DNA of 64,000 bases from Planctomycetota bacterium (GCA_012960475.1 DUBE01000053.1:1454-65453), one strand, 5' to 3'; positions 8,513-19,349 are shown, counted from the first letter of the stretch. Program-made: numbers and translations. Notes: generated by a model not told the origin, from the sequence alone.

Positions 8513-11293
8513 TTAGCGGCCTCCCCCGTCTTCTGGAGGGGGGCCTCCATCCTCGGGAGGATCGGTCGCACCCGAAGAGCCCGAGCCCCCATCCACGGTT
8601 CCCCCATCGGGCTCAGGCTCGATAGCAGAACCGAGCGCCAAATGTCTGGCCAAGACCATCAGACGCTCATGATCCTCGCGGGTTTCCATCAAAGCAGCAA
8701 GAGCATGGGAGCTGAGGGCCAACGGCAGGTCAGCAATGTAAGCCTCAGGAGCAAGGAGTTCTGGTACCTCTCCCACCAATGATCGAGGCTCGGCCAGCAA
8801 CTCGGCACCTCCTGCGGCCAACACATCTGCCACCCAGTTCTCCAAGTCCTCCAAGCGCCTCGGCGCGGTGGTCAGTGCCCAGGCGTCCGCGTGGATCACA
8901 AGGCCCATCAAAGTGCTGGCGAGGCGTGGGCCACGGGCCGCATCCTCGCCGGTCAAGTGAGCCCGCAGCAAGACCGCTCCCCTGCGAAGGTCCTCGGACG
9001 ACAGAGCGCGGTGCATCGCACCGGGCTGTTCGCAGAGACTCGCCATCAACTGGGCTGCGGCGGCTGGGCGACCGAGGCGATCCAGGAGCAAGAAACGATC
9101 GCGCATGATCTCTGACACGAGAGCCTCTTGCTCGGGATTCGACTGGGCACTCGACTCAGCCAAAGCACGAGCCTCGTTCAGGGCTGAGAGGGCTCTTTCT
9201 GCCACCACAGCGATCTCTTCAGCGGGGTCTTCCATGGCAGTGGCTGAATCCCCCAGCAGCAGTCCATTGAGGTGTAAGCCTGCCAATGAACTCTGCCAGC
9301 TCTCCCCCGCCCCCAGCGAGTGCACTTGCAGCAGCCGTTCCCGGGCCGCCTCATCCAAGGCCTGAGGTCCACGAGATCGACGCAGAGAATAGGACATGGC
9401 CATCACCTCGCCATGTTGAGCAACAGAGAGTTGCGCCACGGAATCCTGGGGCAAGGCGGTCACCAGGCGTAGGGCAGCGGGCAGGTCCTGCCCCGCAACC
9501 AACCAATGGGCCGCTTGCAACATGGCACCCGCATCGGAACCCGCCAGGGCCGCCAAGGCGCTGGTCAAGTCAGCAGAGACCACCAGGGCCGGATCCCTCA
9601 AGCGCAAATAAGCTGGCCCGCCGGTCAAGCGGGCCAAATGCTCGGGCGATGCGATCTGGCCCACGAGCAGAAGCAGATCCACCAGGGCCTCTGTGTCGGT
9701 CTCCACCGCCAGGCGCTCCAGGCCGCGGTCCAAGACCGTGGCGGGATCCCGCTCAAAGCGCTGTATCAAGGGCCGACACTCGGGCGCCAAAAGAGCCTGC
9801 AAGGCCGCACGCCGTACAAGCACTTCAGGGTGAGCGGCCAGATCCTGCAGGACACGAAGGGAAGCCAGAGCCTGCGCACCTCCCGCATCAGCGGCGGCGA
9901 TGGCGGGACGCACGGCCACGCACAACTCCACCAACAGAGCCGGAGGCGCGCCGCGGGAGCGCAACATGGCAACGAATTCTCCCAAGGCGGCACTGCGCAA
10001 GAGCAGGGGCGCACCGGCAGCAGCGGCGGTGGCGAGACCCGGCTCTGTACTTGCATCGTCCAAGAGAGGCGCAAGCAAAGGCATCAGAAAACTAGCCTGG
10101 GTGTCGGGAACTCCTTCCGTCGCACGCTCCGCCAATGCACGCCAATCCTGCAGGGCACGCTCGGCGAGATCCTGATCCAGGAGAGGAGTCTGGCGCAGAA
10201 TGCCCGCCAGAAGATGACTGCCCAGGTCGAGTTCGCCAGCACTCAGAGGTTGCTGGGGCAGGGCCGACAGGATTGCGGGATAGAGGTGCTCCCGTCGAAG
10301 ATCACGAACTATTTCAAAGAGTTCAATCAGCGTGAGCGGGGATGCCTGGTCGTCTTCGGCGGCTGAACTCAAGAGCAACGCCACATCGAGCAGGGCCGAA
10401 AAAGTCTCCCCGTCAAGTTCGCGCTCCAAACTCGCGGCCAGCACGGACCAGGCCTCGTCGAGCTTCAGATCCGCCGCAGTCACCGCAGAGGTCAAGCGCT
10501 GAGCGGCGGAACGACGTAACAAGGGGTCGGGCTCGGCATCGGCCAGGAGAGCCACGGCCCGCTGGGGCTCGTGAGCCAGCAGAGCCTCGGTCAATGCGCG
10601 ACGCTCCAAGCTGGCGGCGCGTAGCTCCCTGAGAATCGAAGGACCCAAGGCCGGGGGCGCGGCCGCCAGGAACACGCGCCACTCGTCAGCGCTTTGGTGC
10701 CAGCGACCGTAGAGTTCCGAGAGCGCCTGGGTGGCGGCGTGGCGCACGCGCTCATGATCATCGGCAAGCCCCAACTCCAACAGCCAGGTTGAATCGTGCA
10801 ACTCAAGGACACCACAGACCCGCAGGGCGGCGCAGCGCAAGTTGACACCGCTGCCTACACCGCTGACCAGATCGAGCAAGCGATCGGTGATCAGGGCACG
10901 ACGGACGGCACCGGCTTTCAGTTCGCTCGCCAGGAGGTCAAGGGCCTCCTGTTTTTGGGCCTGGCGCCCTTGGGAGCGAGCAACCGGCAAGCCTGTGGGA
11001 ACCGGGCTGCCCGCGCGCAGCACGAGCAGGTCGATCATGGTCTCGGGGTCGGACGCAAGGGCGAGTCTCACTTGCTCTTGCAGGCCCTCGCCGCTGAGTT
11101 GTGAGAGACGTTGCTGCAGGGCGACAAGGCTCTCCTTTGAACTCCGGACGGGCTCGAAGGAAGTTCCCTGGGTCGGGATTGCGGGAAGTGGGGCCGCATG
11201 CACAATGGACGCGAACACCAGAATCTGCAGTGCAAGAGCAAGCCCTGCCAAAAGCGCCTGAGCCGAGCGCGAGCGCAACATGGATGCCAACAT
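8513..11293 (-). CDS. Large exported alpha-helical repeat (HEAT-like) protein
   Basis: About 926 residues. The ATG at 11293 has GAGG about ten bases upstream and starts a long leader (MLASMLRSRSAQALLAGLAL, ending near VHAAPLP). The rest is Leu/Ala-rich antiparallel helices with HEAT-type signatures such as DDHERVRHAATQAL and HPEVLVRRAALQALL, and no catalytic motif that I recognise. The tail is Gly/Pro/Asp/Glu-rich (PEDGGPPPEDGGGR). Such secreted helical solenoids are common in Planctomycetota and presumably scaffold other proteins. It lies downstream of aroK in the same direction, 86 bases away, so it may be the last gene of the biosynthetic operon. Function is unknown. Confidence 0.75.
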   Translation of the reverse strand: MLASMLRSRSAQALLAGLALALQILVFASIVHAAPLPAIPTQGTSFEPVRSSKESLVALQQRLSQLSGEGLQEQVRLALASDPETMIDLLVLRAGSPVPTGLPVARSQGRQAQKQEALDLLASELKAGAVRRALITDRLLDLVSGVGSGVNLRCAALRVCGVLELHDSTWLLELGLADDHERVRHAATQALSELYGRWHQSADEWRVFLAAAPPALGPSILRELRAASLERRALTEALLAHEPQRAVALLADAEPDPLLRRSAAQRLTSAVTAADLKLDEAWSVLAASLERELDGETFSALLDVALLLSSAAEDDQASPLTLIELFEIVRDLRREHLYPAILSALPQQPLSAGELDLGSHLLAGILRQTPLLDQDLAERALQDWRALAERATEGVPDTQASFLMPLLAPLLDDASTEPGLATAAAAGAPLLLRSAALGEFVAMLRSRGAPPALLVELCVAVRPAIAAADAGGAQALASLRVLQDLAAHPEVLVRRAALQALLAPECRPLIQRFERDPATVLDRGLERLAVETDTEALVDLLLLVGQIASPEHLARLTGGPAYLRLRDPALVVSADLTSALAALAGSDAGAMLQAAHWLVAGQDLPAALRLVTALPQDSVAQLSVAQHGEVMAMSYSLRRSRGPQALDEAARERLLQVHSLGAGESWQSSLAGLHLNGLLLGDSATAMEDPAEEIAVVAERALSALNEARALAESSAQSNPEQEALVSEIMRDRFLLLDRLGRPAAAAQLMASLCEQPGAMHRALSSEDLRRGAVLLRAHLTGEDAARGPRLASTLMGLVIHADAWALTTAPRRLEDLENWVADVLAAGGAELLAEPRSLVGEVPELLAPEAYIADLPLALSSHALAALMETREDHERLMVLARHLALGSAIEPEPDGGTVDGGSGSSGATDPPEDGGPPPEDGGGR

Positions 11294-11379
11294 CAAGATC
11301 GTCCCTCGGGGGGAGGAGGTTGGACGATGGAATCTCTCTTGCTGCTGCACTCCACCGATCCTAGCGCGATGAATGGGTC

Positions 11380-11925
11380 CTATTGCTCTCCAAAGTGCCC
11401 AAATCGTTCCCGCACGCGAGCACAAAGAAGATCAAGTGCCCCGTCCGGTTCAAGGCCGCCAAGTTCCACTGCAGGCCCCGCAACCTGTTCGTACCAAGGG
11501 GCGCGACGCTTGTGCAGTTGCTCAAATTCCTGGACAGCCCCATGATCTGTAAGGCTTGGGCGCAGGACCGAGTCCTGCTCCAAGCGCGCGACCAAGATGT
11601 CCACAGGCGTGTCGAGCCAAACGCAAGGCAGAGACTTGAGCAGCACACGATTTTCCTCGCGTTCCACCACTCCCCCGCCGGTGGCCAGGATGCGCGGCAC
11701 CGGGTTCTCTTTCAGCACAGCAAAGAGGACTTCCTGTTCCCGATCACGGAACTCTTCCAACCCCACTTGCGCCAGCAAAGCCCCAGCAGAATTGGATCCC
11801 GTGCGTCTGGCGAGTTCCGTATCCAAGTCCAAGAACTCCCAGCCCAATCGCCTGGCGAGGCCACGGCCCAGAGTACTCTTGCCCACGCAACGCAGGCCCA
11901 CCAATACCAGGACTGGCACACTCAT
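11380..11925 (-). CDS. aroK: Shikimate kinase
   Basis: 181 residues; phosphorylates shikimate at the 3-hydroxyl in chorismate synthesis. The P-loop GLRCVGKST covers residues 10-18, the substrate-binding acidic pair is in FLDLDTEL (D33, D35), and the glycine-rich ATGGGVV and a lid region with RPSL are present. Length is normal. Its ATG overlaps the stop of the upstream aroD-aroE fusion by ATGA, so two consecutive chorismate steps are translationally coupled. Confidence 0.95.
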   Translation of the reverse strand: MSVPVLVLVGLRCVGKSTLGRGLARRLGWEFLDLDTELARRTGSNSAGALLAQVGLEEFRDREQEVLFAVLKENPVPRILATGGGVVEREENRVLLKSLPCVWLDTPVDILVARLEQDSVLRPSLTDHGAVQEFEQLHKRRAPWYEQVAGPAVELGGLEPDGALDLLCARVRERFGHFGEQ

Positions 11926-13475
11926 CCCTTGCCCTGGACCAGGGCGCCTTCAAAGGCAGCTCGCAACAGAGCGTCATCCGCCTTGTGACTGGTGAACAGT
12001 TCGAACTGGGCTGCGGCCTGGCGTACAAACCATTCGGCCCCGGGAATGCAGGTGCAGCCTCGCTCCTGGGCGGCGATGAGCAAGGGCGTGCGCAGGGGAC
12101 GGTAGACCGCATCGAAGACCAAAGAACCCGGACGCAGGAGTTCGGCAGGGATGACCATGGAACCCTCTGTTTGGGAATTGGATTTCCCAGGGCCAGCACC
12201 CTCGGAGCCTACGGGAGTGCAGTGAATCAGAATGTCGTAGGACAGCGAGCCAATCTCCTCCCAGAGCACCGCCTGGACTTCCATCTCATGGGCCAGAATC
12301 CCGGTCCGATCTGCATTCCGGCCCGCCACCCAAACGCTCGCCCCAGTGTCTTTGGCGGCCCCGATCGCGGCCCGCGCGGCGCCACCGGTCCCAAGCACCA
12401 ACACCTGGGCCAGCGCCATCCCCACCGGACGACCCGGCTCCCTCGACCAGACTCCAAAGGCCCGCTCCAGACAAGTCCGAACCGCACTCAGATCCGTATT
12501 GGCGCCGGTCCAGGAACCATCATTACGCCGCACCAAAGTGTTCACCGCCCCCAAGGACTGGGCGCGATCTTCCACTCGCTTGGCCCGCACCGCCGCACGC
12601 GCCTTGAAGGGCGCGGTGACCGACAACCCTCTGAAAACCGGGTCATCTGCCAGATCCAGGAAGGAATCAAAGTCATCGGGCTCGAAGGCCACATAGACCG
12701 CGTCGAGGCCCACATGCTTGAGAGCCATTCCGTGCACAAAGGGCGATGCAGAATGCTGCACAGGCCTGCCCACCACCCCAAGGACCGCAGTCTCGTGGGA
12801 GAGTCCTCCCGGGGGCAGAATCCCCAGCAATTCCCCCAAGCGAAGTTGCCCCGGAGCGCTGGCATCAAGAGGCGCTTCCCCGGGCATGACCGCCGGAGCC
12901 GCGTAGGTGAAAGGCGAACCAAATATGGGCGCCAACACCCGGGTAAAAGTACCCGCTGGCCCCGAGCAAAAAGCAATCGTGCCCCCACGAGCGCGGCGCA
13001 AGTGACGCAGCATACGCAGGCCGTCTTCGGTGCAGGTCGCGTGGGTCACCAGCTTGATCGCGTCCCCCTCATAGAGCACCGCACGTATCTCTTCGTCCAT
13101 GGCCATCAGGTTCTCGGGGGTACCTTCAAGGTCATGGCGACTGACGATGCGGTGGCAAGGAGCCTCCACCTCGCCCAACTCCAGACTCAGACTCCAATCA
13201 ATATCCACAAAGCGCGCGCCAGCCACGGCCGCGTCCCGCAAGAGCTCGAAACGCTCCTCCTGACTGCCAGCAAAGGTCCCAAAGGCCTCAGACCCACCGA
13301 TGGTCACGATCACCGGCTTGGGGCAGGACTTGAAGAAGGCGCGCAGAGCTTCGCCCCCGGGGTGCGGGATCTCATCGAGTCGCAACTCCACAAGATCCGC
13401 CAGATGTGCCTGGCGCAGAACCCGTTGGGTCAGGGTCGCCCAGTCCGGCGCCAAAAATGAAGTCACAATGGCCAT
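11922..13475 (-). CDS. aroDE: Bifunctional 3-dehydroquinate dehydratase / shikimate dehydrogenase
   Basis: 517-residue fusion of two successive shikimate-pathway enzymes. Residues about 1-215 are type I dehydroquinase, with the Schiff-base lysine K141 (AIKLVTHA) and catalytic His114 (SRHDLEGTP). Residues about 230-510 are NADP-dependent shikimate dehydrogenase, with the HSASP substrate loop (241-245), catalytic K291 (VTAPFKA), NTD at 326-328 and the dinucleotide fold GTGGAARA. The same fusion order is known in plants and chlamydiae. With aroK overlapping downstream, three activities come from two coupled frames. The gene lies 31 bp after the DUF2520 gene. Confidence 0.95.
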   Translation of the reverse strand: MAIVTSFLAPDWATLTQRVLRQAHLADLVELRLDEIPHPGGEALRAFFKSCPKPVIVTIGGSEAFGTFAGSQEERFELLRDAAVAGARFVDIDWSLSLELGEVEAPCHRIVSRHDLEGTPENLMAMDEEIRAVLYEGDAIKLVTHATCTEDGLRMLRHLRRARGGTIAFCSGPAGTFTRVLAPIFGSPFTYAAPAVMPGEAPLDASAPGQLRLGELLGILPPGGLSHETAVLGVVGRPVQHSASPFVHGMALKHVGLDAVYVAFEPDDFDSFLDLADDPVFRGLSVTAPFKARAAVRAKRVEDRAQSLGAVNTLVRRNDGSWTGANTDLSAVRTCLERAFGVWSREPGRPVGMALAQVLVLGTGGAARAAIGAAKDTGASVWVAGRNADRTGILAHEMEVQAVLWEEIGSLSYDILIHCTPVGSEGAGPGKSNSQTEGSMVIPAELLRPGSLVFDAVYRPLRTPLLIAAQERGCTCIPGAEWFVRQAAAQFELFTSHKADDALLRAAFEGALVQGKG

Positions 13476-13506
13476 GGCTATACGGTGACAGACGGACGAT
13501 TGGGCT

Positions 13507-14310
13507 TCAACCCTGCTCGGAGTCTAAAGCCATCTCCTGCATGTGCGCGATCAACTGTGTGTAGAGTTTCCGCGTCCTGAAATCCATCACTTCCAACTGG
13601 CCCTCCAGCACGGATGTATCGCCCCGGGCAGCGGGCCCGGTCAAAGCCCCCCGCGGCCCTTTCTCAGCCGCCTGTTCGGTCATACTGAAAACCAACTGGG
13701 CCAGACCCTCGCGCAGCAGGTTGGGTTCGGGTAGATCCTGGGCCACCAGTTGCTCCGCGAGATCGAAGAGGACTGCGCTGCCCCCGGCGAGCAAAGACGC
13801 GGCGGCGTGATAGCGCGCCTTGGCCCCGGGCCGGTTGGCCAGAAGGAACGGCTTGCCACCAAGTTCTTGTGCCAGGTCCTCGGCCACGCCCACCGCTTCC
13901 GGGTCGCCCCCCACACACCAGGTCAAGTCCACCATCCAATTCGGCTCGACCTGTCCCGAAAACGAACCCAAGGGATGGGCCCAACCCACTGGCAGTCCCA
14001 GGCTGGCAATAGCGGCGAGCACTGCGCAGTCATGAAAACCGCTGAAATGCAAGGCGATAGTGCCGGGTTGCAGGCGTGGAGCGAGGGCCACCGCCACCTC
14101 TTGGATTGCATCGTCCTGCACGAGGATCAAGAGCACTTCGCTCTCGATAGGAGCACCTGACTCAAGCAGATGAGCAGCGCTCGCCGCGGCAACCGCCCCT
14201 GCCGCAACCTGATTGCGCCCACCCACGCTGACCCGGTTCCCCACTGCCACCAGCCGAAGAGCCAATGCCCGGGCCACGCGCCCGGTTCCTTCGATGTGGA
14301 TGGTTCTCAT
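13507..14310 (-). CDS. Rossmann-like DUF2520 oxidoreductase, possible ketopantoate reductase
   Basis: 267 residues. It has an N-terminal Rossmann-like fold (TIHIEGTGRVARALALRL, about residues 3-20) and a C-terminal DUF2520 helical domain with the signature KARYHAAASLLAGG and a helix LFDLAEQL. The family is related to NADP-dependent reductases such as PanE and ProC. It lies in one operon with panC, separated only by ispE. I infer a possible role as the missing ketopantoate reductase, but no other pan gene in the window supports this. The glycine pattern GTGRVA rather than GxGxxG is slightly unusual. Confidence 0.7.
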   Translation of the reverse strand: MRTIHIEGTGRVARALALRLVAVGNRVSVGGRNQVAAGAVAAASAAHLLESGAPIESEVLLILVQDDAIQEVAVALAPRLQPGTIALHFSGFHDCAVLAAIASLGLPVGWAHPLGSFSGQVEPNWMVDLTWCVGGDPEAVGVAEDLAQELGGKPFLLANRPGAKARYHAAASLLAGGSAVLFDLAEQLVAQDLPEPNLLREGLAQLVFSMTEQAAEKGPRGALTGPAARGDTSVLEGQLEVMDFRTRKLYTQLIAHMQEMALDSEQG

Positions 14311-14335
14311 GAAGTGCTGACCTCAGCATTCCAGT

Positions 14336-15229
14336 CTAGGACAAGGGCAGGGCCTTCAGAACTCGAGGCTCCATTCCCGCCGCAACGCAAGCGGTCTGGA
14401 CGGTTTGCAGCAAGGCCTGGGCTTCATCCTGATCTGCGCAGAGAGCATAGAAGCTCGACCCGCTACCCGAGAGCAAGAAGATCTCGTGCAAGAGATCGCG
14501 CCAGACCTGCAATTCTGGAATCGCGAGCAGGGCCGGAGCTTGAAGATCATTGTGCTGCATGGCGCGTGCTTCGTGAGCGGTCAAGCGCGGCCAGTGAGGC
14601 GCCCCAGGGGCCTCCCTCATCTCGCCAGTTGCTGAGGCATCCAACGCCCCAAATACCATTCTTGTGGAAGCAAACACATCCGGGGTCAGCAACACGATCC
14701 ACCAGGCCGCAGGTGCGGGCAGGACCTCGACCTGCTCGCCTCGGCCCGTACAGCGGCCGAGCCCGGTTGAACGCGCGGCCTGAAAAAACACACAATCGGA
14801 GCCAAGTTCGGCCAGGATCCCTGCACAGAGTTCCGGGTCCAGTTGGGCCCCCAGCAACTCCTGCAGACCAATCAAGGCCGCCGCCGCATCGCTGGATCCA
14901 CCCCCGAGACCCGCCCCGGAGGGAATCCGCTTGGTCAGTTTCAGCTCTACGCCAGGGACGGAAACGCCTGTCTGCTCCAGAGCAGCCAGGCCCTGCTCAA
15001 GTGCAGCCACAGCCAGGTTGGAAGAGCCCCCGGGCATGTCCCCCCCAAGAGCGGGCCCATCCAATTCAAGGCGTACCCCAGCCTCTCCCGCCGCCCGCAA
15101 CACCAACTCGTCATGCAAGCCCACCAACATCATGGTGGTGCTGAGTTCATGAAATCCATCCCCGCGCTTGCCCAACACGAACAGATCGAGATTGACTTTG
15201 GCTGGCGCAACGATGCGGACTTCGTTCAT
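14336..15229 (-). CDS. ispE: 4-diphosphocytidyl-2-C-methyl-D-erythritol kinase
   Basis: 297-residue GHMP kinase of the MEP isoprenoid pathway; it phosphorylates CDP-methylerythritol. The three family motifs are present: PAKVNLDLFV near the start, the ATP-binding PSGAGLGGGSSDAAAAL (about residues 102-118), and the late GSGSSFYAL loop. It overlaps panC by four bases (start inside the panC stop), which indicates coupling of otherwise unrelated pathways in this housekeeping cluster. Confidence 0.95.
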   Translation of the reverse strand: MNEVRIVAPAKVNLDLFVLGKRGDGFHELSTTMMLVGLHDELVLRAAGEAGVRLELDGPALGGDMPGGSSNLAVAALEQGLAALEQTGVSVPGVELKLTKRIPSGAGLGGGSSDAAAALIGLQELLGAQLDPELCAGILAELGSDCVFFQAARSTGLGRCTGRGEQVEVLPAPAAWWIVLLTPDVFASTRMVFGALDASATGEMREAPGAPHWPRLTAHEARAMQHNDLQAPALLAIPELQVWRDLLHEIFLLSGSGSSFYALCADQDEAQALLQTVQTACVAAGMEPRVLKALPLS

Positions 15230-16122
15230 ACGCTGTCGACGCCCCCGTCCGTGTGCAGCAAGAGGTTGTCGATCAAGCGCACCTCCCCCGCCTTGGCGGC
15301 CACCAAGCCAACCGCCTGCAGCAAGGAGCCTTCGGGCTCGGCCCTGGTCCAGGTGAGGGAATCGCGCACGGCGGCGTACTCCACATCCAGGGGAGAGTCT
15401 GCCAGGCCTTCACCCAGACAAGCCCCAAGGATCGAGGCCTCGCGCTGCCCTTGCTGCCACAGAGCGCGCGTCGCGCGCAGGGCCTGCTGAATCCGGGGAG
15501 CTTCTGCACGCCACTCATCCGACAAGAGCAGATTGCGCGAGGAAAGCGCCAGTCCATCCTGCTCGCGAACGGTTGGACACAGCACAACTTCAGGCCTGCC
15601 CTGTGCTAGCGCCAGATCACGCACCACCAGACACTGTTGAAAGTCCTTGAGACCGAAATAGGCGCGTGTGGGCTGGGTCACCTCAAAGAGGCGCTTGACG
15701 ATGGTCGCCACCCCGGCAAAGTGACCTGGGCGAAACTCCCCTTCCAGGCCCTCGGCACCGGATCCGGGATCTACCATGGCCGAGGCCTCAAGGCCTCCAT
15801 CCTGGGCCAACTTGCCGGGAAAGAACTCCTCCAAGCTGCCGGTGAAGAGCATCGAACCCCCGGCCTCCGCCACCAGCGCGCAGTCTCCCTCCAACTGCCG
15901 GGGATAACGGTCCAGATCCCCCGGATCGTTGAATTGCAGAGGGTTGACGAACACGCTGACCGCCACCAGGTCATTCTCCGCAGCAGCGCGCCGCACCAAA
16001 GACATGTGTCCCGAATGCAGGGCGCCCATGGTGGCCACAAAACCAAGACTGCGACCTTGCTCTCGCTGCAGAGCGCACCATTCACTGGCCGCTGATGGGT
16101 TGTCCAGATGCAGCAGATCCAT
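15226..16122 (-). CDS. panC: Pantothenate synthetase
   Basis: 298 residues; condenses pantoate and beta-alanine with ATP. Signatures include FVATMGALHSGHMSLVRRA with the HxGH nucleotidylyl-transferase motif, VSVFVNPLQFN, DLDRYPR, FGLKDFQQCLVVRDLA and the KMSKS-like DGLALSSRN. Its ATG overlaps the stop codon of folK (TGATG). The other pantothenate genes (panB, panE) are not in the window. Confidence 0.95.
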   Translation of the reverse strand: MDLLHLDNPSAASEWCALQREQGRSLGFVATMGALHSGHMSLVRRAAAENDLVAVSVFVNPLQFNDPGDLDRYPRQLEGDCALVAEAGGSMLFTGSLEEFFPGKLAQDGGLEASAMVDPGSGAEGLEGEFRPGHFAGVATIVKRLFEVTQPTRAYFGLKDFQQCLVVRDLALAQGRPEVVLCPTVREQDGLALSSRNLLLSDEWRAEAPRIQQALRATRALWQQGQREASILGACLGEGLADSPLDVEYAAVRDSLTWTRAEPEGSLLQAVGLVAAKAGEVRLIDNLLLHTDGGVDSV

Positions 16123-16613
16123 CAGGAAAGGGCCGTGGCTTCCAACTGTTCCAGGCGTTCCCGCACGCTACGCCCACAACCGGGCAAGAGGTGCTCGGGC
16201 AGAATTTCTGCCAAGGGCGCCAACACGAATCGGCGCTCCTCCAGACCATGATGGGGCAGCGTCAAGTCAGGTGTAGCGGAAGATGTCGTTCCATGCCAAA
16301 GCAGATCCAAGTCCATGGCGCGTGGGCCATGGTGCAGTTCATTGGCCCGCTCACGTCCGAGTTTGGTTTCGATGCGCTGCAGTTCCTGTAAGAGGGCCTC
16401 TGCTGCGAGGGTTGTCTCCACAAGGAAGACGCCATTCAAAAATGGGCCTTGATCGGAAGGACCGCCCACGGGCTCGGTCTCATGCCAGCTGCTGCGTCTC
16501 AGAAGCACTACGCCAGAAGTCTTCTCCAACAAAGACTGGGCACGCTTCAGGTTGCGTTCCCGATCTCCCAGATTGGATCCCACCGCGATTGCAGCTGTCA
16601 CCCGCTCGCTCAT
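16122..16613 (-). CDS. folK: 6-hydroxymethyl-7,8-dihydropterin pyrophosphokinase (HPPK)
   Basis: 163 residues, the usual size for a stand-alone HPPK of folate synthesis. AVGSNLGDRERNL at the N-terminus, the GPRAMDLDLLWHG metal-binding block and LPHHGLEERRFVLAPLAEI are all diagnostic. Start and stop overlap its neighbours pssA and panC by a few bases. folP is not adjacent in this window. Confidence 0.95.
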   Translation of the reverse strand: MSERVTAAIAVGSNLGDRERNLKRAQSLLEKTSGVVLLRRSSWHETEPVGGPSDQGPFLNGVFLVETTLAAEALLQELQRIETKLGRERANELHHGPRAMDLDLLWHGTTSSATPDLTLPHHGLEERRFVLAPLAEILPEHLLPGCGRSVRERLEQLEATALS

Positions 16614-17509
16614 GCCGTCTCATTCCCTTCAAGGGTCCCATTCCGCCATTGACGGAGAAACGGGAGCAACCCGGTGAACAAGTAGACCCAACCCAAAATG
16701 AAAAGGGTCAGCACCGGCGCAAGAGCCAGGAACAGGAGCAGCAGAACCAGACGCACCATAGCCCAACGGCCCCGTGCGCTCATCAACTTGGAGAAGGCGT
16801 GGGTGTAGGGCACTTTGGAGACCATCAGCAAGGCCAGGGTCGGCAGCAGCAAGAAGGTCAGGTACTGCAAGCCCGTGCCCAGGCTCATGCGTAAGGCCTC
16901 GGGAATCAGAGCCAGAACATGTTCCATGGGAGTGGTGCTTTCGGCGCGCTCCCCCGAACCCCCGGCCAGAGCCTGGGACATCATCATGGTGGCCACCAGG
17001 GTGCCGGCCGCGGCGGGCGAAGGCAGACCACGGAAAGAGCGGTGGCTTTCCTCGTCGTGATCACTCGACAGGTTGAAGCGCGCCAGACGCATGATCGCCA
17101 TCAGGGAATAGAGGGCAGCCACAAAGAAATTCAGCCGCGGGTGCAGCACTTCCTGCTGCTCAAGCATGACCTTGGCCAGCAGGGCCGGAGCCACGCCGAA
17201 GGTGATCGCGTCGGCAAAGGAGTCAAGCTGGGCCCCCAGATCACTGAAGGAGTCGGTCATGCGAGCCACGCGGCCGTCCAGACCATCGAGCAGCATGGCC
17301 CCCATGATGAACCAGCAGGCGGTCTCGAAGAGGGCAGCAAAGCCCTCATCGGTGCCCAGCACCAGAGCATCGATGGCCTTGGATATCGCCAGCAGGCCAA
17401 GGAAGGCGTTGCCGAGGGTCAACAGGTTGGGCAGGGACTTGGCGCGTCGCAAGGAGGTCTGAGTAGATGTACGGGGAAATGAAGTGGGACCAGGACTGAA
17501 ACCTCGCAA
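16610..17509 (-). CDS. pssA: CDP-diacylglycerol-serine O-phosphatidyltransferase (start uncertain)
   Basis: Integral membrane phospholipid enzyme joining CDP-diacylglycerol and serine. The CDP-alcohol phosphotransferase motif is intact: DGLDGRVARM, then DLGAQLDSFADAITFGVAPA, giving the D-G-x2-A-R-x8-G-x3-D-x3-D pattern. It has about six to eight hydrophobic helices, and homology begins at LRRAKSLPNLLTLGNAF. The frame runs open to 17782 but ATGs there lie beside or inside eno and the translation looks non-coding. A TTG at 17509, or the TTG at LRRAKS, is the likely start, leaving about 140 bp for divergent promoters. folK overlaps its 3' end by ATGA. Confidence 0.85.
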   Translation of the reverse strand: MRGFSPGPTSFPRTSTQTSLRRAKSLPNLLTLGNAFLGLLAISKAIDALVLGTDEGFAALFETACWFIMGAMLLDGLDGRVARMTDSFSDLGAQLDSFADAITFGVAPALLAKVMLEQQEVLHPRLNFFVAALYSLMAIMRLARFNLSSDHDEESHRSFRGLPSPAAAGTLVATMMMSQALAGGSGERAESTTPMEHVLALIPEALRMSLGTGLQYLTFLLLPTLALLMVSKVPYTHAFSKLMSARGRWAMVRLVLLLLFLALAPVLTLFILGWVYLFTGLLPFLRQWRNGTLEGNETA

Positions 17510-18917
<1,408 letters not shown>

Positions 18918-18956
18918 TTCCCCTGCACCACACAGAACCAGCCCCAAGTCAAGACC

Positions 18957-19349
18957 TTGCAGAACAACGGCTCACAAGAATCCGGACAAGAGCCCCCCTC
19001 GGGGGGGACCTTGGAGTTCTTCGTTCGGCCCACTCGCAAGCTGCTGAACCTCCTGCTGCACTGGGCTCCCCTCTGGACGCCAATCGTTCTGCTGCTGATG
19101 ATCCTGCTCCTGGGCCTCAAGCCAGCCCTGGAGGAACGCAGTCGTCTGGAGGCCCAGCGCCCCGCCGTAGAAGCGCGACACAAGAGCAGCCGCAAGGCCT
19201 ACCTACAGGCCCAAAGGGAACATGATGCCTGGCAGGATCCGATCTTCCAAGCGCGCAAGGAACGCATCTGGCATGCACAAACAGAGGCCCGTCGACGGGA
19301 ACTCAAGGCCCTGACCGACGACCAGCCCCAAGCGGACGACCCCCAGTGA
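18957..19349 (+). CDS. FtsB/DivIC-like septum-formation protein candidate
   Basis: 130 residues starting at TTG 18957. There is a short cytoplasmic N-terminus, one membrane helix (about residues 39-56, APLWTPIVLLLMILLLGL), then a charged coiled coil (EERSRLEAQRPAVEARHKSS) with a DPIFQARKERIW stretch resembling the DP-x-x-E-x-x-AR region of FtsB/DivIC proteins. Single-pass topology and position right after eno agree with FtsB. Identification rests on architecture and context; similarity is weak. The TGA is overlapped by the GTG start of the next gene. Confidence 0.6.
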   Translation: MQNNGSQESGQEPPSGGTLEFFVRPTRKLLNLLLHWAPLWTPIVLLLMILLLGLKPALEERSRLEAQRPAVEARHKSSRKAYLQAQREHDAWQDPIFQARKERIWHAQTEARRRELKALTDDQPQADDPQ

